From NCBI GenBank assembly GCA_029261355.1, contig JAJDBM010000058.1:186001-250000 (forward strand): a stretch of DNA of 64,000 nucleotides, read 5' to 3'. This document shows, one piece after another, positions 16,952 through 25,185 of the stretch. Source of the DNA: Nitrospirales bacterium. GTDB taxonomy: Bacteria; Nitrospirota; Nitrospiria; Nitrospirales; UBA8639. The notes under the pieces were generated by a model, which worked only from the letters and a program-made list of their open reading frames with translations, did no database searches and was not told the origin of the DNA. The position numbers and the translations under genes are program-made. The stretch's first letter is position 1. Each line of letters starts with the position of its first letter.

Positions 16952-17940
16952 TCAATACACAAGATGCTTGGGATTTGCCAGTAATGGCGGAACCTTCTCA
17001 GCCATTTCTGCGGGCGTTTGCTGAGTCAAACTGTGATGAATCCGACTGTCATTATAATATTTCTTGAAGACGTCTAACTTCCGCTCCTAATCCTATTCAT
17101 TTCGGAACAGTAATTGCTTCAAACCTTCTCGGCGAATGGTGTCGCTCGATCGTTTAATAAACGGGTGCGACATTGGTACATTCGGAATCGTTTTCACCTC
17201 ATGAATACCCAGAATTTTCAGATTGACCGGTCACTGATGCAATCGAAATAGAGGATCATGATCAGCACTCAGGCATTGAGGAGTCTTGTTGCGGGTGACG
17301 ATCTGCAGTAAGAGTCGGCAATGGGTTCTTCCACCTATGGCCACAGCTGAGTTAATGCTAACCCCGATAATTTGACGTGTGGATTGGTCTATCACGATAA
17401 GGACCCAATGTGTTTTGAGTCGAAGTGACTCACAGCAGAAGAAATCGATATTTCATAGACTTTCTTTCGTATGCCCAAGAAATGACCGCCATGATGGTCT
17501 GTCTTCGCGATCTGGTCAGTAATGGGTTGGTACGTATTCTTCTCACCTCTTCTATATTGAGAGGGAGTGTGGTGGTCTTAGCGAGCTGTTCCGTAATTTT
17601 TTTGCATCCAAAGTTGGGATTGCGTCATTTCATCTCCACTCCCAGTTCAATCATTTCCCGGGAAGGGCCCTTCGGGTTTGGCGTCCTTCGCTTTCGCGAA
17701 GAATACAGTAGGCCATATTTTCTCTGCACCATGGTTTAGTGAATATTCAGAAGAGTCGACGGTTGAACGAGCAAGGTCACCCGCTTGATCCGGCAAGGAT
17801 CCAGATAGGTGGACCACAGGCTTAGGAAGAAACGTTCAAACGATGAGAGATTGGGTGCGCGTTTTTGCGAGCGAGTCAGAATGAGCAGCTATTGCTTCAA
17901 CAGCAAATTCTCGGCCACCACTGCCTTCAACCTTCAACCA
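16952..17940 (-). pseudogene. dead DDE integrase-type transposase
   Basis: Reading the minus strand across frames recovers a complete but broken transposase. In order: AENLLLKQ and TRSQKRAPNLSSFERF (near 17930-17860), an SRKRRTPNPKGPSREMIEL-like segment (near 17690-17640), RNPNFGCKKITEQL (near 17610), LGIRKKVYEISI (near 17470), then CESLRLKTHWVLIVIDQSTR and IIGVSI (about 17430-17360), CLSADHDPLF (near 17265), IHEVKTIPNVPMSHPF (near 17200-17155), and KYYNDSRIHHSLTQQTPAEM (near 17060-17000). These are the HTH, DDE core (including the SADHDPL acidic motif) and C-terminal parts of a widespread integrase-core transposase family. At least three frame changes and an internal stop break it. Terminal inverted repeats were not identified. 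Confidence 0.85.
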
Positions 17941-17979
17941 TCATGTTTGAGAAGTGTATTGGTGTGAGAGCTCAGATAG

Positions 17980-18295
17980 GTGAAAACCATGAAGAGATGG
18001 TTTATGGCTGATGAGAATACGGAGAGTTGTGAGGAAGAGCAAGCCAGACAAAAGAGTACGCGAGGAGAGGGAATTTGTAATTCGCCAGGTACAGGCTCGA
18101 AAATTTGCGATGTATTTTTCCAGGAACTGGCAGATGTTCACCTCAAAGACATGACGAAGTATTTTCAGCTAGAGCATCGCGGCTCGGTGAGTTTTATTAT
18201 CCATCAAATTCGCGCAAAGAAACGAAATGAAAAATCCTTTGCCGCTCGATTGTAGACGGTGATCAACAATATGATGCGTCGAACATCTTAGTTTC
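17980..18295 (+). pseudogene. remnant with a DnaA C-terminal-like helix-turn-helix
   Basis: A 91-codon open frame (17980-18255) ends in VHLKDMTKYFQLEHRGSVSF and IHQIRAKKRNEKSFAARL, which resembles the DnaA C-terminal DNA-binding domain as found at the end of REP-associated tyrosine transposases and some stand-alone proteins. The matching upstream half of that domain (ELVIRQVQARKFAMYFSRNW, near 18070-18130) is in a neighbouring frame, and ten more family-like codons follow the TAG stop (INNMMRR). So it looks like a frameshifted, truncated relic, in keeping with the adjacent dead transposase. Parent protein uncertain. Confidence 0.45.
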
Positions 18296-18897
18296 CCTCT
18301 TCTACCTTTCTTCTTCACCTCCGTCACTCACGCCAAATATCAAGAAAATTTCCCAACGCTTTAATGACAGAAGATCGTGATGGTGATGAAGGGAGATGCC
18401 TTCGATCTATGATGGATACACGTTCGTGCTTTTATCAACGCAGGCCATAACTCTATGATAGTGAAAAGTTTTTAACTTTTCTCTCTTCGGCATTACGTTT
18501 GCTTCAGGACTAGCCATACCCTTGCCCATATGTGTCACGCAGTTTATTGAACTGTATTGGTTCGTGGTTTGTCCTGTTGGTTTAATTTTTCTAGCTTTCT
18601 GTAATGCAGTTTCTCTTAACTCATTTTTTCTAGTAATCCTAAGTAATGGGACCTAATGCTAAGGGAGTACTATGTGAGGATTACTTTCTTTTGGGAGGTG
18701 AATATCATGAATAAGCCCGATTCATGTATTTACGTTTCGTGCCGATACTTTAATGTACCTATGGTTTTTCAATCTGCTGCTAGCTGCTGTTCTGTTTGAA
18801 TCGAAACGAATGACCCATCGTCTGTCGCCTCATGCAATGTCTCTGGATTTTGAATCTCTGGTTTTGATGTCCATACGATTTTATTAATTTAACTCAC
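18296..18897. other. gap with one short ORF behind a strong ribosome site
   Basis: About 600 bases without a confident gene. At 18694-18699 a gggaggtg ribosome site precedes an ATG at 18707 that opens only 30 codons (to 18799). A second frame, ATG at 18753 to 18887, encodes 44 residues with a hydrophobic N-terminus (MYLWFFNLLLAAVLF). A small membrane peptide with a frameshift, or a leader upstream of the secreted-protein genes, are both possible; neither is established. Confidence 0.3.
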
Positions 18898-20868
18898 ATG
18901 TCACACGTTAGGGGGACTATGAGCGTTCATTTTGCACATTCTTGTCTTCATCGTACTTGGTCTCAGGCTCGTTTCGTTCGCTTGATGATTGGTGTACTTG
19001 GTTTATTGGTGGGATGGTCAGAAATGATGTTGTCCCCGAGCCCTGTCTATGGAGAAACGGGAAGTGACTCGATTCATTTTGGTCGGTCATTGAATGAACA
19101 TATGCCAGGTGTATGTACGGAAGGGCCGTCGACTTCCCGTGTGGCGACTATGGGAAGTAATCCCTACACCAGTCAGTATCTGATTCTGGCGCTCCATTGT
19201 CGTTTGCATAATGATTCGCCAACAGCTCCAACGGGGTTAGTGAGTGTGACAACGGGTTCGCAAGTGACGTTGAGCTGGTTTCCTTCCATTCCCCAGGGAA
19301 AGGTGAAGTATTACGAAGTGTGGAGGACTGTGAATAATTTAGCAGAACTTCTTGGAAATTCCCCTACCACAAATTTTGTCGATGTTCCTCCAGGAAATCC
19401 CGAAAGCTTTCAATATCAGGTACGGGCTGTCGGTCAAGATGATCAACCGACGGCATATTCTAATGTGGTTACTCCGTCTTCCTCGACATTTCCTTTGACG
19501 GTGACGATGTCTGGTGATGGCCTAGGAAGTGTGGTGAGTACTCCAACGGGAGTCAGCTGTCAGAGTGGGACTTGCGTGACAGAGTTTTCAAGTGGAACAC
19601 CGGTGCAGTTAATTGCCACACCGAAAAGTGGGCATGTGTTTGTTGGGTGGAGTGGGGGAGGGTGTAGTGGCACCAGTCCATGCACGGTCATCCTCTCGGA
19701 AGCGAGGACCATCAATGCTTCCTTTAAGTCGTCTGCGACTCAACTCGTTCTCTTATCCGTGAAAAAGAACGGGGATGGGCGTGGCTCATTTATCAGTAAT
19801 CCTTTAGGTCAAAGCTGTGGGGAAACCTGCCTGTCGAACAATAAAACGTACGTCCATGGCACGACAATCACGTTTACGGCGAAACCCGGTTTAGATTCGG
19901 TTTTTGACGGATGGAGTGGAGGTGGGTGCAGTGGTATCGGCACATGTACGGTTATTCTCTCGCAAGTAACAAGTGTCATTGCCACATTCAAGCTTTCAGC
20001 CAATCCGCTCGTTCTCTTATCTGTGAAGAAGAACGGGGATGGGCGTGGCTCATTTATCAGTAACCCTTTAGGGCAAAGCTGTGGGGAAATCTGTCCGTCG
20101 AACAATAAAACGTACGTCCGTGGTACGACGGTTACATTTACAGCGAAACCTGCTGTAGGTTCGATCTTTGAGGGGTGGAGTGGAGACTGTACAGGGACCG
20201 ATTCCTGTGAGGTGACGATGGATACAACGAAGACGGTGACCGCAACCTTTATGGTCGCATCTAACCTGAGAACGGTGGTGTTACAAGATGGGCTGGAGGG
20301 GTATGCCGGGACTCGTGATACCTATGTCTATGCCTTTCCCGGGCATGACACGGTAAATTTTGGAACCCGCGACTATCTTCATGCGAATTTTCTCCAGGCT
20401 GGGAGTGGTAGGCAGTTCACGATGCTGACAAAATTTTCCGTATTTGAATCTGAAGGCGGTCCTATTCCTGATGGAACACCGATCGTGTCTGCGAGGGTAG
20501 CAGTCTATAAAGCCAGCGCATATAACTATCGCTATGGGGCGCATCGAGTTTTGGTGCCATGGGACGAAACAGAAGCGACGTGGAATTCGGCATTGACGGG
20601 ACGGACGTGGAGTGAAGGCGGAGGTCTGGGCCGTGGCACTGATATCGCAGTCACACCTGATGGCGAAGGAGGCGTGGGGTGGTCGCCTGGGTGGGTTGAA
20701 ATTGACGTGACGTCGGGGGTGCAAGCCATAGGCAATGGACAGCCCAACTATGGTTGGCATTTCGTGGGGATTGTGGGGAATGGGAATCTAAAGACGTTTC
20801 ATAGTCGAGAGTACCAAGTCGATCCGAGCTTGCGTCCGAAACTCATCGTGGTGACGGCCGACCCATGA
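18898..20868 (+). CDS. secreted repeat protein: FN3, three beta repeats, DNRLRE domain
   Basis: A 656-residue exported protein. After a signal peptide (hydrophobic core about 25-37, cleavage likely near VYGETG) comes an FN3 domain (about 108-192). Three repeats of about 85 residues follow (198-282, 283-370, 371-455), each with a GDGxGS start, paired Cys and a VFxGWSG block typical of divergent bacterial repeats of secreted proteins. Residues about 473-656 form a DNRLRE-like domain (DTYVYAFPGHDTVNFGT, LVPWDETEATWNSA, WVEIDVTSGVQA), seen in large extracellular proteins as a stalk or binding module. No enzyme site is visible. It precedes the diheme propeller gene by about 180 bases on the same strand and may share its transcript. 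An ATG at 18919 is an alternative start. Confidence 0.8.
   Translation: MSHVRGTMSVHFAHSCLHRTWSQARFVRLMIGVLGLLVGWSEMMLSPSPVYGETGSDSIHFGRSLNEHMPGVCTEGPSTSRVATMGSNPYTSQYLILALHCRLHNDSPTAPTGLVSVTTGSQVTLSWFPSIPQGKVKYYEVWRTVNNLAELLGNSPTTNFVDVPPGNPESFQYQVRAVGQDDQPTAYSNVVTPSSSTFPLTVTMSGDGLGSVVSTPTGVSCQSGTCVTEFSSGTPVQLIATPKSGHVFVGWSGGGCSGTSPCTVILSEARTINASFKSSATQLVLLSVKKNGDGRGSFISNPLGQSCGETCLSNNKTYVHGTTITFTAKPGLDSVFDGWSGGGCSGIGTCTVILSQVTSVIATFKLSANPLVLLSVKKNGDGRGSFISNPLGQSCGEICPSNNKTYVRGTTVTFTAKPAVGSIFEGWSGDCTGTDSCEVTMDTTKTVTATFMVASNLRTVVLQDGLEGYAGTRDTYVYAFPGHDTVNFGTRDYLHANFLQAGSGRQFTMLTKFSVFESEGGPIPDGTPIVSARVAVYKASAYNYRYGAHRVLVPWDETEATWNSALTGRTWSEGGGLGRGTDIAVTPDGEGGVGWSPGWVEIDVTSGVQAIGNGQPNYGWHFVGIVGNGNLKTFHSREYQVDPSLRPKLIVVTADP
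19744..20255 (+). repeat. two tandem 264-base units inside the secreted protein gene
   Basis: The units starting at 19744 and 20008 are nearly identical over their first 110 or so bases (same run through ggggatgggcgtggctcatt) and diverge towards the end. The period is 264 bases, 88 codons, so the frame is kept. An older, more diverged copy precedes them at about 19490. Confidence 0.85.
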
Positions 20869-21046
20869 GGTCAGAAGTGACACGAACGAATCGTCGAGTG
20901 AAGACACGAGCGAGTGGGGCGACGACAAGCAGTCGGTCAGTCCCTGTTTTTGAGGAAATTTGATTCATGTTTCATTGAATAGAGAAGGTCATATCACAGA
21001 CCCTGTTCTATCATTTATTTTTCTTACAGACCATGAGGTACGTCAT

Positions 21047-24000
21047 ATGAAAACTGTCAGTATTCTAGGGTTGGGGATTATAAGTTTTTGTCTGTTGGAT
21101 GTGTCGACGGCTCTAGCCGAAGACCCAATTGTGTATGCGCGGTGTGAGCGTACGACCGCGACGTATGAGTTGACGGGTGATGTGTCGGTAGCTGGGAACA
21201 CACGAACGGTCACGCGCCGCATGACGGGGTTGGATGTGTATGATGTCCTACCGGATGTCACCAATTTTCACTCAGGGTTTTCGGCGCCCTGTGATTTGGT
21301 CTTGCAATGTGAGGATGGATTAGAGGAAATTATTTATAATTGTTCGGCCAATTCGACAGATGATAAAGCCTGTGCAGCGTTGGATCCCGCGGTGTCGTTT
21401 GATGGCAAGACGATTGCTTTTTCTGTGTTTCACGGAAAGATAGAGCATAAGAAGGTAGGCAATGTGGCTGCTAGCGTGCTCGATCCGAATGCCGATAGGG
21501 CGTCACTGGGGTATCACAGCCTGCCGAATAAAAAGCTGAAGTCAGAAGGGGCGCACTTGCATTTTTATAACATCGAGACGGGACAACTCAATGTGCTCCC
21601 ATATGTGAAAGGGATTTACGATTCAGGCCCTGCCTTTCTCAGTCCGACTCGGGTGGCCTTTACCTCAACACGCGATAAGCATCGCAGCACAAAAGTTTGG
21701 CGCACGACGAGCAGTAAACCAGGGACCCGTATTTGGACCATGGATCTTGATGGGAAGAATCCTGACCTCGCCAGTCATCATTCGCTGTCACAGGAGCAGC
21801 ATCCCTATCTCTTAAAGAATGGACGTTTGGCCTATTCGAGCTGGCAGATTTTTGGTGGGCTGCCCTTTCGCCATACCAATGGGACCGCTGGTGGTTTTAC
21901 CACCATCACGAATCTCTTCCATATTTATACGCAAGACCCGGATGGCGCCGGGAACTTTGCTTTCTATGGACAACATAATGGGGGTGGGTTTAAAAGTAGT
22001 GCTGGCACCGCACATGATGCTGCGCATTTTCTGACGCAAACGAGTGATGAACGCGTTTGGTTTGCGGATTATTATCGTGGCAATAATAATGGGTTAGGGC
22101 TTGTGGTCGGGGTGATGCCTGAACCTGAGGGGCAAGAGGGAATCAACCCTCATGAAGCCACACGAATGAGCGATATGTATTTTCCGCGTGATGTGGTCAA
22201 TTTTTCAACGTGGACGTCCAATAGTGATAATATGGCGCAGATCATGCCCTCGCCAGCCTTGACACATGCCAGTTATACGGACCCGCTCCCTTTTGCGGGG
22301 AAAGTCGGTCATCCCGCCGCCTTGTCGAATAATGGGTTGATGGTGGCGTGGGGCAAAGGGCCCTGTAGTACGGTCGCCTCAAGTCGTGCGATTTTTGCAG
22401 AACTGGGAAGACCAGCTCCTCCGGCGACCGATGGGAGCGGGAATGGAGTAGCCATGAATCTGCTGACGTCACTCGAGATGGATACGCCGGGTTGTGATGT
22501 CGGGCTCTATCGCGCCACGGCCATTCCTTCGCAACATCCCAATGATCTCGCGATGATCGTGGATTCGCCTGATTGGCATGAAATTATGGGTCGAGCGGTG
22601 GTGTCGTATAGCGCCATCCATGGTGTGGCAGAACCTGTAACCATCCAACGTGCCGATCTCCGCGCCTCTCATGTGCAATTGGAAGCAGGCACACCCTTTG
22701 GTTTACTGGGGGCGGCGTCTATCACCGATCGTGAAACGCATCCACGGGGGGGGATTCAGTTTGCGGGAGAACTACAATTCAATCTTCAGGGCACTGATAC
22801 CATCGACTATACGGATGAGGATCTCTGTGGTGTTCGCATTTTGGGGGTCATGCCGAATCGGTTGAGACCCAAGACGATATATAACCAAATTTATGCGATT
22901 AACAATGTGGCCGGGGAGCGGGTCTCGATTCTCGGGGAGTTCCCGGTGCTCAATACAAGCGCAAATGGCACAAGAGTCCATGATTCAAGTGGGCATCCCG
23001 ATACGAGCTTTTTGGTCCGCATGCCGGCGAATACGCCCTATCTGATGCAGAGTATTGATTGTCAAGGGCGGACCTTGAATACCGATCAAACATGGCAACA
23101 TCTCCGGCCTGGAGAAGTTAAGACTTGCGGGGGCTGCCATGTGCATTCTCGCCCCTCACGGACCACCTTTGAGCAGACGGTTGCAGCCAGCCCCGCTTAT
23201 GCCATCCCTCACTTGGGGGAAGGAACGGTCCCGCTGTTAGCTGGGAAGACTAGTGAGACGACGGTGCGGACTCGGACTGTCCCGGGGTATGGACTGCAGG
23301 TGGATTTCAATCGTGATATTTTACCCATCTTTGAGCAGCGCTGTGCCTCGTGTCATAGTGACGCGCAGCCCGCGGCTGGGTTGGTTTTGAATCGCCCAGG
23401 GACGGAAAGTGCAAAAAAGACCGCAACACCTTCAACGTGGTGGTGCTTGGTGGCGGATGGTTCGCAAGCCTGTGCCGCGCCTGGTCAACAAATGATTACG
23501 AATGCGGGACCTCAGGATGTGAGTTTTCGTCGTCCACAGCTCACACGCTATATCCGAGCCTTTAATTCACGAGGCAGTTTATTGTATTGGAAGGCGGCAA
23601 ATGTCCGTACGGATAATCGGACGGACGCCTTTGACCCCACTGATATTAATTTTGGGACAGCCCATCCCACCACGATGACCCCGGACGAGCTAGGACTCTT
23701 GTCCCGGTGGATCGATCTGGGTTCACCTGGAGGCTTGGAAGAGTTGGTGGATACGCAAAAGCCGACTCTGCATTTGGCGACGTCCGGGAGCGGTGGGAGT
23801 CTCTCGGAGTTGAAAGTGGGCACCGTGGATCTTGGTAGCGGCATTGATGTGAATAGTCTGGTTGTGTGTGTTTTGCAGTCTAATAACCAGTGTGCCAATC
23901 TGGCGGGGCCAGCCAAATCGCATGGCGTGACGACGGTGTCGTTGGGTTCAGTGAGTGATGCTAACGTTGAAATTCTCGCGCAAGTCAAAGATCTTGCAGG

Positions 24001-24052
24001 TAATATGACGGAAGTTCGTCGGACTGCTCAGTGGTTTTTTAATCCCTCATAA
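21047..24052 (+). CDS. secreted beta-propeller diheme protein, hydrazine-synthase-alpha-like
   Basis: A 1001-residue exported protein from the ATG at 21047 (signal peptide ending STALAED; gaggt ribosome site). Residues about 30-500 contain TolB/PD40-like propeller repeats (VSFDGKTIAFSVFHGK, RIWTMDLDGKNP, HPYLLKNGRLAYSSW). A middle beta domain (about 520-680) leads to two c-type heme motifs, CGGCH (Cys694-His698) and CASCH (Cys766-His770, within DILPIFEQRCASCHS). A further beta domain closes the protein. This order resembles the alpha subunit of anammox hydrazine synthase and the wider protein family sharing its middle domain. Four residues after the first heme His is Arg702, not the Tyr that, as I recall, binds heme iron in true hydrazine synthase, and no beta/gamma subunits are near, so hydrazine synthesis is not claimed. 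Probably a periplasmic or outer-surface redox enzyme of unknown substrate. Confidence 0.8.
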   Translation: MKTVSILGLGIISFCLLDVSTALAEDPIVYARCERTTATYELTGDVSVAGNTRTVTRRMTGLDVYDVLPDVTNFHSGFSAPCDLVLQCEDGLEEIIYNCSANSTDDKACAALDPAVSFDGKTIAFSVFHGKIEHKKVGNVAASVLDPNADRASLGYHSLPNKKLKSEGAHLHFYNIETGQLNVLPYVKGIYDSGPAFLSPTRVAFTSTRDKHRSTKVWRTTSSKPGTRIWTMDLDGKNPDLASHHSLSQEQHPYLLKNGRLAYSSWQIFGGLPFRHTNGTAGGFTTITNLFHIYTQDPDGAGNFAFYGQHNGGGFKSSAGTAHDAAHFLTQTSDERVWFADYYRGNNNGLGLVVGVMPEPEGQEGINPHEATRMSDMYFPRDVVNFSTWTSNSDNMAQIMPSPALTHASYTDPLPFAGKVGHPAALSNNGLMVAWGKGPCSTVASSRAIFAELGRPAPPATDGSGNGVAMNLLTSLEMDTPGCDVGLYRATAIPSQHPNDLAMIVDSPDWHEIMGRAVVSYSAIHGVAEPVTIQRADLRASHVQLEAGTPFGLLGAASITDRETHPRGGIQFAGELQFNLQGTDTIDYTDEDLCGVRILGVMPNRLRPKTIYNQIYAINNVAGERVSILGEFPVLNTSANGTRVHDSSGHPDTSFLVRMPANTPYLMQSIDCQGRTLNTDQTWQHLRPGEVKTCGGCHVHSRPSRTTFEQTVAASPAYAIPHLGEGTVPLLAGKTSETTVRTRTVPGYGLQVDFNRDILPIFEQRCASCHSDAQPAAGLVLNRPGTESAKKTATPSTWWCLVADGSQACAAPGQQMITNAGPQDVSFRRPQLTRYIRAFNSRGSLLYWKAANVRTDNRTDAFDPTDINFGTAHPTTMTPDELGLLSRWIDLGSPGGLEELVDTQKPTLHLATSGSGGSLSELKVGTVDLGSGIDVNSLVVCVLQSNNQCANLAGPAKSHGVTTVSLGSVSDANVEILAQVKDLAGNMTEVRRTAQWFFNPS

Positions 24053-24059
24053 ACTTGCT

Positions 24060-24086
24060 GTCCCCGCCGCAACGAGCGGCGGGGAC
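24060..24086 (+). terminator. strong GC-rich hairpin after the diheme gene
   Basis: Perfect 11-base arms (gtccccgccgc and gcggcggggac) around a five-base loop, seven bases past the stop codon. Only short T clusters follow. It most likely ends the secreted-protein transcript. Confidence 0.75.
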
Positions 24087-24220
24087 CGTGCTCTTCTGAA
24101 TCTTTCTTATTTCCCACTTATAGTCGTTTCTGTTTGTAACTTTACTGATGCAGCGGTGTGTACTCCTGCGTCTTTGAGTGCCGTTGTCTCTGTCTACCTC
24201 CAGGAACATGAATGAGAAAG

Positions 24221-25057
24221 TCATGCAAATGTAGGGGGTAATGAACTGATAGTCATAGGGTTGTTGGATGAGTCAGGGGAAGGACTATTACTACTAGAGC
24301 TAGGTGTGATGTATGAATCGTAGAGGACTTTAACAAGATACAGTCCTTGAGGTGGGGCCGTTTTTCCAGCAGCACGGCGATCAACAGCTTCGAGGATTTG
24401 TTTGATATCACTTGGTTGACGCTTGCCTAGTCCTACTTCTCCCAAGGTTCCGACTATAGACCGTACCATTTGCTTGAGAAAGCGGTTGGCTTCTACCTGT
24501 AGACGAATGAGTGTGTCTTCTTGTTCCACCGTGAATGTTTTTAACGTACAGATAGGGTTCTTCGTGTCAGTGGGTGAGTTTTGAAATGAAGAATAGTCAT
24601 GAGTGCCTAAAAAGTATGTGACGGCCTCCTTCATGGCTTCGAGGTCCAATGCCTGAGGGACATGCCAAAGGCGATATCGATCGAGTGCAGATCGATGGGG
24701 TGCTCGTAATATTCGATATTCATAGATTTTTCCAAGTGCGCTATAGCGGGCATGAAAGGTGTCGGGTACTTCCACTGCCTGCTGAACGGAAATATCTGGA
24801 GGCAGTAATCCGTTAAGTGCCCGTATCCATTCATAGGGCGACAATGGTTTGTCAGATTGAAAGCTGATGACTTGTCCTTTTGCATGTACCCCAGCGTCCG
24901 TCCGACCAGCGGCAATAATGGGTATATGTATTTGGGTGATCTGGGCCAGCGCTTGTTCTATCGCTTGTTGTACGGTGGATTGATTGGGTTGATTTTGCCA
25001 GCCCGCGTAACGTGTCCCATCGTATTCGAGAGTTAATTTATATGTCGACATATTCAT
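24221..25057 (-). CDS. truA: tRNA pseudouridine(38-40) synthase TruA
   Basis: A 278-residue TruA, modifying uridines 38-40 in the tRNA anticodon arm. The N-terminus reads YKLTLEYDGTRYAGWQNQP; the catalytic Asp54 is in AAGRTDAGVHAKGQV; HDYSSFQNSPTD and ANRFLKQMVRSIVGTLGEVG follow. The enzyme core ends near residue 255 (PQGLYLVKVLYD). A Ser/Pro/Asn-rich tail of about 25 residues is extra compared with the usual protein and is probably disordered. It is convergent with the diheme gene across a terminator hairpin, and downstream of the amidase gene on the same strand with a gap of about 130 bases. Confidence 0.94.
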   Translation of the reverse strand: MNMSTYKLTLEYDGTRYAGWQNQPNQSTVQQAIEQALAQITQIHIPIIAAGRTDAGVHAKGQVISFQSDKPLSPYEWIRALNGLLPPDISVQQAVEVPDTFHARYSALGKIYEYRILRAPHRSALDRYRLWHVPQALDLEAMKEAVTYFLGTHDYSSFQNSPTDTKNPICTLKTFTVEQEDTLIRLQVEANRFLKQMVRSIVGTLGEVGLGKRQPSDIKQILEAVDRRAAGKTAPPQGLYLVKVLYDSYITPSSSSNSPSPDSSNNPMTISSLPPTFA

Positions 25058-25185
25058 ATAGTGCGAAGTGAACTATCGTACAGTCCTAACCTATCATATG
25101 CTATCTCTTGAAGAATACGGCTGTGTGATATGCACATGGTGAGGGAAATGAAAGAGGGATGATACACTGGAATGTAAGAGTCTGT

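Noticed and set aside
20960-21046. TTG start for the diheme protein
   Set aside because: It would put 29 extra residues before a clear signal peptide; the ATG at 21047 has a ribosome site.
21047-24052. Annotation as true hydrazine synthase alpha
   Set aside because: No beta or gamma subunit genes, and the expected Tyr near the first heme motif is an Arg; only fold-level similarity is claimed.
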